The notes under the pieces: model-generated
What the model was told of the DNA's origin: nothing
Databases searched by the model: none
Seen by the model: only the letters and a program-made list of their open reading frames with translations
Shown: piece by piece, positions 52,070 to 59,906 of the stretch
Layout of the letters: each line of letters starts with the position of its first letter
Position numbering within the stretch: the stretch's first letter is position 1
Program-made: the position numbers and the translations under genes
Assembly (NCBI GenBank): GCA_946408995.1
Contig: CAMJUL010000013.1
Coordinates: 1-59,954 of the forward strand
Direction of reading: 5' to 3'
From: an uncultured Clostridia bacterium
Lineage (GTDB): Bacteria; Bacillota; Clostridia; Christensenellales; Aristaeellaceae
DNA length: 59,954 bases

Positions 52070-52110
52070 GGACTTTTTTGGGGCAAGGGATCCGTCGGCC
52101 CCCCGGATTG

Positions 52111-52154
52111 TGTTAACTGGATGTAAACATTGGAACACATTTTGACAAATGTGT
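52111..52154. promoter_or_regulatory. Two palindromic candidate operators upstream of the small secreted protein
   Basis: TGTTAAC-N5-GTAAACA (52111-52129) is a near-perfect inverted repeat. ACACATTT-N4-AAATGTGT (52135-52154) is a perfect 8-bp inverted repeat that overlaps the -35 element of the promoter. Either could bind a repressor. The regulator is not known. Confidence 0.5.
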
Positions 52155-52170
52155 GAATAGGGTGTATACT
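52142..52170 (+). promoter_or_regulatory. Promoter of the small secreted protein gene
   Basis: TTGACA (52142-52147), 17 bp, TATACT (52165-52170), within 60 bp of the gene start. The -35 lies inside the perfect palindrome at 52135-52154. Confidence 0.85.
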
Positions 52171-52228
52171 TGTACCGTACGATGGCCTGAACATCGCCAA
52201 TTCGCGTGAAAGGAGATCAGCAAAGGAC

Positions 52229-52642
52229 GTGAAGAAACACCTTTGTATGATGATTGCTTTGGCGCTTTTGCTCAGCCCGCTTTTGTCCTTCGCCCAGGCG
52301 GAAAACGACATCTGCCTTCCCTGGTTCAACCTGACCTGGGATGAGGCATCCGCCGCCCCGGAGGAGAACACCGGGTATATTTACATCGGCGTGTATCCCT
52401 GCCGCTATGTCCTGGACTTTTCGGAATGGCCCATGGAGCTTTCCGGGGTCCTGGAGCCGGTGGACGCGGAACGCATCGGGGGACTGAGCCTGAAAGCGGT
52501 CAATGACTGCTGGTCCTTCTTCGGGGTATACCCGGAGGTGACGACGGACGAGAGCACCTACCTGTTCCGGAAGGACGGGAACACGGTGTCCCTGTACATT
52601 GAGGAAAACGAGATCCGCTTTACCGCCGTTTCGGCGGAATAA
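52229..52642 (+). CDS. Small secreted protein of unknown function
   Basis: This 137-residue protein has a signal peptide (about 1-24, KKHLCMMIALALLLSPLLSFAQA). The mature part of about 113 residues is acidic with Trp and Tyr clusters (LPWFNLTWDEA, YIYIGVYPCRYVLDFSEW). No known family is recognised. The GTG start at 52229 has AAAGGAGAT upstream. It has its own promoter with palindromic operators and its own terminator, so it is likely a tightly regulated single gene. Confidence 0.65.
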   Translation: MKKHLCMMIALALLLSPLLSFAQAENDICLPWFNLTWDEASAAPEENTGYIYIGVYPCRYVLDFSEWPMELSGVLEPVDAERIGGLSLKAVNDCWSFFGVYPEVTTDESTYLFRKDGNTVSLYIEENEIRFTAVSAE

Positions 52643-52654
52643 GGGACCCATCAG

Positions 52655-52681
52655 CCGGGCAGGGCGTTTCTGCCCGGTTTT
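52655..52681 (+). terminator. Terminator after the small secreted protein gene
   Basis: CCGGGCAG and CTGCCCGG pair across a 7-nt loop, followed by TTTTGTTTT. Confidence 0.88.
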
Positions 52682-52705
52682 GTTTTACGGGAGGGAGGAC
52701 GCGCG

Positions 52706-53638
52706 TTGAGGAACGGAATCGTCGTTTTCGGAGCCTCCTTTGTGGACATCAAGGGCTATCCCCTGGACCAGTACATTCCTGGCGGCCGCAACGTGGGCCG
52801 GGTGGTCCAGGTGCACGGCGGCGTCAGCCGGAACGTGGCGGAGGACATCGCCAACGTGGAACTCAGGCCCACCTTCGTAAGCGTGGTGGATCAGACGGGC
52901 CTTGGCGCGGACGTGATCGAAAAGCTGAACCGCCACAAGGTCAACACCCGGTACATCACCCGCACCGAGGATGGCCTGGGCACCTGGCTTGCGGTGTTTG
53001 ACAACGCCGGGGACGTGACCGCCTCCATCTCCAAACGGCCGGACCTGGGGGTGCTCCATACGGTGCTGAAGGAAAAGGGGGACGAGATCATCTCCGGCGC
53101 GGACAGCGTGGTAGTGGAGATCGACATGGAGAGCGACCTGCTGGGGAAGATCTTCGATCTGTGCGTGAAATACGATAAGCAGGTGTTCGCGGTGGTTTCC
53201 AACATGGCCATCGCGGTGGAGCGGCGGGATCTGATCATGCGCACCTCCTGCTTTGTCTGCAATCAGCAGGAGGCAGGCATGCTGTTTTCCGAGGAGATGT
53301 CCCACTATACGCCCTCCGAAATGGCCCGTTCCCTGCCGGAAAGGATCCGTCACGCCCGGATCCCCCGCATGGTGGTCACCATGGGTGACCAGGGGGCGGT
53401 ATGGGCCACCCTGAACGGGGATAGCGGCGTCTGCCCGCCCGTGCAGGTGGACGTGCTGGATACCACCGGCGCGGGGGACGCCTTTTTCGCCGGGACGGCC
53501 ATCGGCCTGACCTACGGCAAGTCCCTCCCCGAGGCCTGCGTCATCGGATCCCGCCTGGCGGCATCGGTCATCGCCACCCGGGAAAACGTCTGTCCCCGGT
53601 TCCAGCCGGGCGAGCTGGGGCTGAGTATTGAAGACTGA
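52706..53638 (+). CDS. PfkB-family (ribokinase-like) carbohydrate or nucleoside kinase
   Basis: This 310-residue cytoplasmic kinase uses ATP to phosphorylate a sugar or nucleoside. The C-terminal PfkB motif DTTGAGDAFFAG contains the catalytic base (Asp258). The N-terminal glycine-rich region is HGGVSRNVAEDIA. MGDQGAVWA and FVCNQQEAGML are further ribokinase-fold landmarks. The HGGVSRNVAEDIANV segment resembles pseudouridine kinases, but I cannot assign the substrate. The TTG start at 52706 is supported by GGGAGGGAGG upstream. Confidence 0.85.
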   Translation: MRNGIVVFGASFVDIKGYPLDQYIPGGRNVGRVVQVHGGVSRNVAEDIANVELRPTFVSVVDQTGLGADVIEKLNRHKVNTRYITRTEDGLGTWLAVFDNAGDVTASISKRPDLGVLHTVLKEKGDEIISGADSVVVEIDMESDLLGKIFDLCVKYDKQVFAVVSNMAIAVERRDLIMRTSCFVCNQQEAGMLFSEEMSHYTPSEMARSLPERIRHARIPRMVVTMGDQGAVWATLNGDSGVCPPVQVDVLDTTGAGDAFFAGTAIGLTYGKSLPEACVIGSRLAASVIATRENVCPRFQPGELGLSIED

Positions 53639-53696
53639 AAGCTGAAAAATAAAAACGAGGGGCCCCGGGAACGCTTTCGGGGCTTTGCGTGATGGA

Positions 53697-53738
53697 AAAG
53701 GGCCGCAGTGGAGGCGTTGCTTCCGCTGCGGCCCTTTT
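53697..53738. terminator. Bidirectional terminator after the PfkB gene
   Basis: AAAAGGGCCGCAGTGGA pairs with TCCGCTGCGGCCCTTTT (one G-T pair) across an 8-nt loop, with T or A runs on both sides. A weaker GCCCCG/CGGGGC hairpin precedes it. Confidence 0.85.
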
Positions 53739-53920
53739 CGGGACCGCGGGACCATGGGGAAAACGCGAAAAAACGACAGTTGGCCCACGCCCGGGCGGGA
53801 TTTGGACAAAAGCCGCTGCGCCGGGGACCGTTTCGGGGTATACTGTCCTCACGGCAGGCGATAGAGGCCTTGCCGCGGGACCGGCTCCAACGCCGGAATA
53901 AGGACGGGAGGTGCCTTGAG

Positions 53921-54058
53921 ATGCTGGTACGTTTTCTGTTTGCGTTTTTCCTTGTCAGGGACCTTTGCCGTCGGGGAATGCGCGCGCTTTATGCCCCCCG
54001 GCATGGCGGACGGGAGGAGGCCCGGGGCTGGGGCCGCGGCGGCTTTGGCCGGTTTTGA
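53921..54058 (+). CDS. Small ORF, 45 residues, cationic with one hydrophobic segment
   Basis: A good RBS, GGGAGG, lies 9 nt before the ATG at 53921. The 45-residue product starts MLVRFLFAFFLVRDL, a possible short membrane segment. It then becomes strongly basic and glycine-rich (RRGMRALYAP, GRGGFGRF). A TATACT sequence at 53839-53844 could be a -10 element, but no good -35 is seen. No family is recognised, and the extent of translation is unknown. It lies in a 664-bp region that otherwise holds repeats and a terminator. Confidence 0.4.
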   Translation: MLVRFLFAFFLVRDLCRRGMRALYAPRHGGREEARGWGRGGFGRF

Positions 54059-54084
54059 CGGGAGGGGATAACGCCCCCCAGGGG

Positions 54085-54195
54085 CATTTCACCTCCGCAG
54101 GACCTCTTTCCGTTGGGGAGTGAAATGTTTGCCTGACGGCGAACGTGAAATGTCTCCCTTGCGGGAGACGTGAAATGCCTGCTTTGGGCAGGCGT
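54085..54195 (+). repeat. Hairpin repeat array built on GTGAAATG, 25-bp period
   Basis: GTGAAATG occurs at 54120, 54145 and 54170, exactly 25 bp apart. Each is followed by a 16-17 nt segment that forms its own hairpin (TTGCC/GGCGA, GTCTCCC/GGGAGAC, GCCTGC/GCAGGC). The stem sequences differ but pairing is kept. An inverted copy CATTTCAC at 54085 can pair with the first GTGAAATG. The same 8-mer appears between the two DHH genes at 43325-43425. Confidence 0.75.
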
Positions 54196-54239
54196 GGGGG
54201 ACAGGCCCCCCTTTTTTTGTTTTTCAAACGTCCGGGACA

Positions 54240-54268
54240 TTGTGGGATTGCCCCGGGAAGGGTATACT
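54240..54268 (+). promoter_or_regulatory. Candidate promoter of the sirtuin gene
   Basis: TTGTGG (54240-54245), 17 bp, TATACT (54263-54268), 35 bp before the gene. Confidence 0.55.
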
Positions 54269-54302
54269 GGAGGGCGAGAGCACAAGGGAAAGGAATACGG
54301 CC

Positions 54303-55016
54303 ATGAAAACGCTGCAGCAGATCCTGGACAAAACGAAACATCTGGTGTTCTTTGGCGGCGCGGGGGTCTCCACCGCCAGCGGCATCCCGGATTTCAGGGG
54401 AGAGGGCGGATTGTACGGGACGGAATTCGAGGGCCTCCCGCCGGAAACGGTGCTGTCCTCCACCTTTTTCTGCCTGCAGCCGGAGGCCTTTTACCGCTTT
54501 TATTTCCGGTACATGGTCCATCCGGAGGCGCGTCCCAACGCCGCCCACCGGAAGCTGTACGAACTGGAAAAGGCGGACAAACTCCGGGGGATTGTCACCC
54601 AGAACATCGACGGCCTGCACCGTCAGGCCGGCTGCCAAAGAGTCTATGAGCTGCACGGCAGCGTCCACGAGAACGTCTGCCTGGAATGCGGAAAGCACTA
54701 CGGCCTTTCCTGGATGCTCCGGCAGGAGGGCCTGCCCCGCTGCGATTGCGGCGGGCTGGTCAAGCCGGAGGTGGTGCTCTACGGGGAGCCGCTTGACAAA
54801 TGGGTGGTGACCGGGGCCCTGAGGGAAATCAGCGGGTGCGATACGCTGATCGTGGCGGGCACCAGCCTTGAAACGGAGCCGGCGGCCTCCTTCCTTTCCT
54901 CCTTTGACGGGAGGGAGCTGGTGGTCATCAACAGGACCCCCACCCCGGCAGACGGCAGGGCAAGCCTGGTCCTGCGGGAGGACGTTAGCCGCGTTCTTGG
55001 GGAGATCCGGGTGTAA
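54303..55016 (+). CDS. NAD-dependent protein deacylase, Sir2 family
   Basis: Sirtuins remove acyl groups from protein lysines using NAD. The 237-residue product has the NAD-binding GGAGVSTASGIPDFRG, the TQNIDGLH loop, the catalytic His in ELHGS, and a four-Cys zinc site in NVCLECGKHY...CDCGG. This matches bacterial CobB-type sirtuins in length. AAAGGA lies upstream of the ATG at 54303. It likely adjusts metabolic enzyme acetylation. Confidence 0.94.
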   Translation: MKTLQQILDKTKHLVFFGGAGVSTASGIPDFRGEGGLYGTEFEGLPPETVLSSTFFCLQPEAFYRFYFRYMVHPEARPNAAHRKLYELEKADKLRGIVTQNIDGLHRQAGCQRVYELHGSVHENVCLECGKHYGLSWMLRQEGLPRCDCGGLVKPEVVLYGEPLDKWVVTGALREISGCDTLIVAGTSLETEPAASFLSSFDGRELVVINRTPTPADGRASLVLREDVSRVLGEIRV

Positions 55017-55045
55017 AAGGGGACTGTGCTAAAAATGTATTTGAC

Positions 55046-55075
55046 TTGCCACGGCCGCGGACCGTCCCTTACAAT
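55046..55075 (+). promoter_or_regulatory. Promoter of the methionine synthase operon
   Basis: TTGCCA (55046-55051), 18 bp, TACAAT (55070-55075). The predicted RNA start is only about 17 nt before the first coding start. No SAM or cobalamin riboswitch motif was found. Confidence 0.6.
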
Positions 55076-55099
55076 GGCCGGGAAGGGAAGGGGAAAGCC

Positions 55100-55759
55100 T
55101 TGACGCTGGATTTGACGGCGGCGGCCCGGTTTCTGGGCTGCGAATGGAAAGCCCTTGAAGAAGGGGAGAGGACGAAAATCGCCCGTATCGGCGCGGAAGC
55201 GGAAAGGACCCTGCGCTTCCGTCTGGTTTCCCGCCTGGTGAAGAAAACGTCCTCCGGCGGGGAAGGGGCGGCCCTTCCGGGGGAGGACGTGAAGGGGCTA
55301 TTGAAGGACGCGGAGGAGATCTTGTTTTTCTGCGGCACGCTGGGGGAGGAAAGCGCCCGGTGGATCCGGCGGCGCTTCCTGATGGATCCGGCGGAGGGGC
55401 TGATCGCGGACGCCTGCGCCTCCGCCCTGCTGGAGGGCGCTTTGGACGAATGGGAGCGAGAGCGGACCAAAGCCTTCCGTGCCCGGGGAAGGTTCCTGAC
55501 GGACCGGTTTTCCCCCGGGTACGGGGATCTGCCCCTGGGGGTCCAGCGGGAGATCTGCGCCCTGCTGGAGACGGACAGGCGCCTGGGCGTGACCCTGACG
55601 GAGTCCCTTATGCTGCTGCCGGAAAAGACCGTGACCGCGCTGATGGGCGTCTGCCCCGTTCCCCAGCCCCACCGGGCCTTTGGGGAGGGCGGATGCGTCA
55701 GGTGCGCCGCCAAAGAGGGCTGCCTTTTCAGGCAGCGGGGAGGATACTGCCATGGATAA
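55100..55759 (+). CDS. Stand-alone methionine synthase reactivation-domain-like protein
   Basis: This 219-residue protein matches the C-terminal activation domain of cobalamin-dependent methionine synthase, which reduces and remethylates oxidised B12 using SAM. The core motif is DRFSPGYGDLPLGVQREI. CPVPQPHRAFG and a Cys-rich tail follow. In most bacteria this domain is fused to MetH; here it is a separate gene upstream. The TTG start at 55100 follows GGGAAGGGG. Its stop overlaps the metH start by 8 bp, so the two proteins are translationally coupled. Confidence 0.85.
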   Translation: MTLDLTAAARFLGCEWKALEEGERTKIARIGAEAERTLRFRLVSRLVKKTSSGGEGAALPGEDVKGLLKDAEEILFFCGTLGEESARWIRRRFLMDPAEGLIADACASALLEGALDEWERERTKAFRARGRFLTDRFSPGYGDLPLGVQREICALLETDRRLGVTLTESLMLLPEKTVTALMGVCPVPQPHRAFGEGGCVRCAAKEGCLFRQRGGYCHG

Positions 55760-58094
55760 GATCCTTTTGGACGGGGCGATGGGGACAAGGCTGCTTCAGG
55801 CCGGAATGGAGACCGGGCAATTGCCGGAGGTGTGGGGGATGACCCACCCGGAGGTCCTGGAGCGCATCCACCGGGAATACGTGGAGGCGGGGGCGGAGAT
55901 CATCCTCGCGGACACCTTCTGTGCCAATCCCCTCAAGCTGAAGGGCAGCGGATGGGAGGCGGAGGAGGTCATCCAAAGCAATGTGCGCACCGCCGGAAAA
56001 GCGTCGGGCGGCCGGGCGAGGGTGGCCCTGGACATCGGGCCCCTGGGAAAAATGATGGAGCCCCTGGGGGACATGACCTTTGAGGAAGCCTATCGGGCCT
56101 TTGCCCGCATGGTGAGGGCCGGGGCGGCGGCCGGGGCGGACCTGGTGTTCATCGAGACCATGTCGGACCTTTCGGAGGCCCGGGCGGCGGTGCTGGCGGC
56201 CAGGGAGCACAGCGCGCTTCCTGTCTTTGTGACCATGACCTTTGAAAAGAACGGGCGTACCTTCTCCGGCACCGAGGCGGGGGCCATGGCGGTAACGCTG
56301 GACCGCCTGGGGGTGGACGCCCTGGGGGTCAACTGCTCCCTGGGCCCGGCGGAGGTGCGGCCCGTGGTGGAGCGCATGCTGGCCCTGACCGACAAGCCCC
56401 TGATCGTCAAGCCCAACGCGGGCCTTCCGGACCCCGAAACGGGCAGGTATAACCTGGACGCGGCGGAATTCGCCCGGCAGATGGCGGTCTATCCCGCCCT
56501 GGGGGTCAGGTACCTGGGGGGCTGCTGCGGCACCGGGCCGGAATACATTTCCGCCCTGCGGGGCCTTGGGCAGGTCGCCGGGCGCAAAGCGGCGGCAAGG
56601 GACGTCCTCTGCTCCAAATCCAGGGTCGTCCCCCTGTCCGGGGTGCGGATCATCGGGGAAAGGATCAACCCCACCGGCAAAAAACGTTTTCAGCAGGCCC
56701 TGCGGGAAGGGGACCTGGATCATATCATGGCCCGGGCCGTGGAGCAGGAGGAGGCCGGGGCGGACGTGCTGGACATCAACGTAGGGCTTCCCGGCATCGA
56801 CGAAAAGCGGACCATGGAGCAGGTGGTCCGGGCGGTGCAGAGCGTGACGGACCTGCCGGTGATGATCGATTCCTCCTCGCCGGAGGTGATCGAGGCCGGT
56901 CTCCGGGCGGCCTGCGGACGGGCGGTCATCAACTCCGTCAACGGGGAGGAGGAAAAGCTTCGGGCGATCCTGCCCCTGGCCAGACGCTACGGCGCGGCGG
57001 TGGTGGGGCTGTGCCTGGATGAAAAGGGCCTTCCTGCCGGGGCGGAGGAGAGACTTCAGATCGCCCGCAGGATCGTCTCCCGGGCGGCGCAGGAGGGACT
57101 GGCGCCGGAGGATCTGCTGATCGACTGCCTGACCATGACGGCGGCCAGCGCCCAAAGCCAGGCCATGGAGACCCTGAGGGCCGTCACCCGGGTGCGCAGG
57201 GAACTGGGCACCCACGCGTGCCTCGGGGTCAGCAACATCTCCTTCGGCCTGCCCTGCCGGGAGATCCTGACCGCTTCCTTCCTGACCATGGCGATGTACG
57301 CCGGCCTGGACATGCCCATTGTGAACCCCAACCGGACCGAGATCCTGGACGCTGTGGCGTGCTTCAGGGCGCTGAAGGGGGAGGACCGGGGCTTTGAAAG
57401 CTATACCCGGCGCTTTGCCCTCAGGCGGGGGCAGGAGCAGGCGGCAGCGGCCGCTCCGGCCCCGGAGGAGCGGGCGGAAGGCCTTCTGGGGGCGGTCCTG
57501 CGCGGCATGGCAGGGGAGACGGAACGGCTGACCCGGGCCCTTCTTGAGGATACGGACCCCATGGAGGTGGTGGAAAAGCACCTGATCCCCGCCCTGGACG
57601 AGGTGGGGGATCGCTACGAGAAGGGAACGCTTTTCCTGCCGCAATTGCTCAGCGCCTCCTCCGCGGCCCAGCGGGGATTCGCCGCGGTAAAGGCCCGCAT
57701 GACCGAATCGGGGAGAAACGAAACTCAAAAAGGGCCCATTTTACTGGCAACGGTGGAGGGAGACATCCACGATATCGGCAAAAACATTGTTAAAGTGGTG
57801 CTTGAGAACTACGGCTATACCGTCGTGGATCTGGGGAAGGACGTGCCGGCGGAACGGGTGGCGTTGGAAGCGGCCCGGCTGCAGGCGCCCATGCTGGGCC
57901 TTTCGGCGCTGATGACCACCACCGTGCCCGCCATGGAGAAAACCATCCGCCTGGTGCGGGAAAAGTGCCCCGGCTGCTTTATCCTGGTGGGCGGCGCCGT
58001 GCTGACGCCGGAGCATGCCGCCCGCATCGGGGCGGACGCCTATGCAGGGGACGCCAAGGCGGCGGCGGACGCGGCCAGAAGGGTCCTTGGTTGA
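55752..58094 (+). CDS. metH: Cobalamin-dependent methionine synthase (without reactivation domain)
   Basis: MetH transfers a methyl group from methyl-tetrahydrofolate to homocysteine through B12. The 780-residue product has a homocysteine-binding barrel (about 1-280; zinc ligands Cys195, Cys258 and Cys259 in GVNCSLG and GGCCG), a pterin-binding barrel (about 298-555, starting RIIGERINPTGKK), a helical cap (about 575-660) and a B12-binding domain (about 662-780) with GDIHDIGKNI, where His673 coordinates cobalt. The reactivation domain is missing, which explains the separate upstream gene. The BHMT-MTHFR gene follows after 14 bp. Confidence 0.95.
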   Translation: MDKILLDGAMGTRLLQAGMETGQLPEVWGMTHPEVLERIHREYVEAGAEIILADTFCANPLKLKGSGWEAEEVIQSNVRTAGKASGGRARVALDIGPLGKMMEPLGDMTFEEAYRAFARMVRAGAAAGADLVFIETMSDLSEARAAVLAAREHSALPVFVTMTFEKNGRTFSGTEAGAMAVTLDRLGVDALGVNCSLGPAEVRPVVERMLALTDKPLIVKPNAGLPDPETGRYNLDAAEFARQMAVYPALGVRYLGGCCGTGPEYISALRGLGQVAGRKAAARDVLCSKSRVVPLSGVRIIGERINPTGKKRFQQALREGDLDHIMARAVEQEEAGADVLDINVGLPGIDEKRTMEQVVRAVQSVTDLPVMIDSSSPEVIEAGLRAACGRAVINSVNGEEEKLRAILPLARRYGAAVVGLCLDEKGLPAGAEERLQIARRIVSRAAQEGLAPEDLLIDCLTMTAASAQSQAMETLRAVTRVRRELGTHACLGVSNISFGLPCREILTASFLTMAMYAGLDMPIVNPNRTEILDAVACFRALKGEDRGFESYTRRFALRRGQEQAAAAAPAPEERAEGLLGAVLRGMAGETERLTRALLEDTDPMEVVEKHLIPALDEVGDRYEKGTLFLPQLLSASSAAQRGFAAVKARMTESGRNETQKGPILLATVEGDIHDIGKNIVKVVLENYGYTVVDLGKDVPAERVALEAARLQAPMLGLSALMTTTVPAMEKTIRLVREKCPGCFILVGGAVLTPEHAARIGADAYAGDAKAAADAARRVLG

Positions 58095-58108
58095 AGGGAG
58101 GAGCGCGT

Positions 58109-59854
58109 ATGAAGGACGGTTGGACGCCTGGCGAGGGGAAGCTTTTGTTTGACGGCGCCATGGGCACCTATTTCGCGTCGCTGTACCATGAGGATATGGA
58201 CGCCTGCGAGGAAAGCAACCTGACCCATCCGGACAGGATCCTGGCCATCCACCGGGCATACCTGTCCGCCGGCAGCAGGGCCATACGCACCAACACCTTT
58301 GCCCTGAGCCGGAGCGTGCCGGGGGATCGGGAAAAGCGCCTCCTCAGGGCGGGATGCGCCCTGGCGGCGGAGGCCGCCGCGGGCAAGGCCCGTGTCTTTG
58401 GGGACCTGGGCCCGGCCCAGGGGCAGGACGCATCGGAAAAAGGGCGGGCTTACCGGGCCTGCGTGGAGGAAATGCTGCGGCAGGGGATCCGGGCGTTTAT
58501 TTTCGAGACCCTTCCGGACTGCGAGGGCCTTCGGGAGGCCCTGGAGGTCCTCCGGGCGGAAGAGGGGGTCTGCGTTGCCGTCTCCTTTGCCGTCGGGGAG
58601 GACGGCTACAGCCGTACGGGGGCCTATGCCGGGGACCTTCTCCGGGAGGCGGCCCGCCTGGGGGCGGATGTCTGCGGCCTCAACTGCGTCTGCGGGCCCC
58701 AGGGCATGCTGAGGCTGCTTGGACGCCTCCATTTCCGGGAGCGTCCCCTGACGGTCATGCCCAATGCCGGCCTGCCCATGGTGGCGCGCACCCGGACGGT
58801 GTACAAGGGGGACCCTGAGGGGTTTGCCCGGGTGCTTTCCCGGTGCGTGGGCATGGGGGCGGTGTTCCTGGGGGGCTGCTGCGGCACCACGCCCGAGTAC
58901 ATCCGCGCCTGCGTCCGTGTGGAGGAGGCCGGGGAGACGGCCGCCGCCGACGAGGAAGAGGGGACCGTGAAGCCGGGCGAAGGGGGGGACACGCTGTTTT
59001 TCCGCCGCTTGAAGGCCGGCAGGAGGGTCATCGCGGTGGAGCTGGATCCCCCGCGGGAAGCGGGGACCGATGCCTTCATGCGGGGCGCGGAAACGCTGAA
59101 GGCCGCCGGGGCGGATCTTTTGACCCTGGCGGATTCCCCGATGGGACGGGCTTCCATGGACCCGAGCCTGCTGGCCTGCAAGGTCAAGCGGGAACTGGAT
59201 ATGGACGTCCTGCCCCATCTGACCTGCCGGGACAGGAACGTGAACGCCACCAAGGCCCTGCTGCTGGGCCTGTGGGCGGAGGGCGTCCGGGACGTGCTGC
59301 TGTTGACCGGGGACCCGGTGCCCACCTCGGAGCGGGACGAGGTCAAGAGCGTATACCAGTTTAATTCCCGGAAGCTGACGGCCTATGTTTCCGCCGTCAG
59401 CAGGAACGAGCTGCCCTCGCCCTTCCGGATTTTCTGCGCCCTGAACGTGAACGCGGCGAACCCGGACATTCAGTTGCGCCTGTGCCGGGAAAAAATAGCG
59501 GCCGGCGCAGTAGGGTTTCTGACCCAGCCGGTCCTGTCCCCGGAGGCGGTCGATTGCCTGCGCCGGGCAAGGGAGGAACTGAAGGGGGCTTTTATCCTGT
59601 GCGGCCTCTACCCGCCGGTGAGCCAAAGGAACGCCGAGTTCCTGGACCGGAACGTGCAGGGCATGCGTTTGTCCGGAGAGATCATCGCCTCCTATGCGGG
59701 TCTGGACCGGGAAGCGGCCCAGGCGCGGGGCATCGCCCTGGCGGTGGAGACGGCCCGGGTCTGCCGGGACCTGTGCGACGGGTTCTATGTGGTGACGCCC
59801 TTCGGGCGAGTGGAGATGACGGCGGAAATCGTGCGGAGACTGAAGAGGCTTTAA
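58109..59854 (+). CDS. Bifunctional homocysteine S-methyltransferase / methylenetetrahydrofolate reductase
   Basis: This 581-residue protein fuses a BHMT-type homocysteine methyltransferase barrel (about 1-285; DGAMGTYFASL, GLNCVCG and GGCCGTTPEY with zinc Cys) to a MetF-type reductase (about 315-581; VIAVELDPPREA, HLTCRDRN, LLLTGDP and FLTQPV). This fusion is known in Firmicutes. The reductase makes methyl-THF for MetH. GGGAGGAG precedes the ATG at 58109. It is the third gene of the methionine operon. Confidence 0.93.
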   Translation: MKDGWTPGEGKLLFDGAMGTYFASLYHEDMDACEESNLTHPDRILAIHRAYLSAGSRAIRTNTFALSRSVPGDREKRLLRAGCALAAEAAAGKARVFGDLGPAQGQDASEKGRAYRACVEEMLRQGIRAFIFETLPDCEGLREALEVLRAEEGVCVAVSFAVGEDGYSRTGAYAGDLLREAARLGADVCGLNCVCGPQGMLRLLGRLHFRERPLTVMPNAGLPMVARTRTVYKGDPEGFARVLSRCVGMGAVFLGGCCGTTPEYIRACVRVEEAGETAAADEEEGTVKPGEGGDTLFFRRLKAGRRVIAVELDPPREAGTDAFMRGAETLKAAGADLLTLADSPMGRASMDPSLLACKVKRELDMDVLPHLTCRDRNVNATKALLLGLWAEGVRDVLLLTGDPVPTSERDEVKSVYQFNSRKLTAYVSAVSRNELPSPFRIFCALNVNAANPDIQLRLCREKIAAGAVGFLTQPVLSPEAVDCLRRAREELKGAFILCGLYPPVSQRNAEFLDRNVQGMRLSGEIIASYAGLDREAAQARGIALAVETARVCRDLCDGFYVVTPFGRVEMTAEIVRRLKRL

Positions 59855-59864
59855 AACAGAAAAG

Positions 59865-59904
59865 GCTGCCGCGGAAGGGAAAAAATCCGCGGCAGCTCTT
59901 TTTT
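59865..59904 (+). terminator. Terminator of the methionine operon
   Basis: GCTGCCGCGGA (59865-59875) pairs with TCCGCGGCAGC (59886-59896), followed by TCTTTTTT. The intron-like 5' end begins right after the T run, matching the insertion preference of class C group II introns for terminators. Confidence 0.9.
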
Positions 59905-59906
59905 GG

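Noticed and set aside
53839-53844. TATACT as a promoter for the small ORF at 53921
   Set aside because: No acceptable -35 element at 16-18 bp, so not listed as a promoter.
54120-54195. Three units at a 25-bp period, CRISPR-like
   Set aside because: The shared core is only 8 bases, the variable segments are hairpins, there are too few units, and no cas genes are present.
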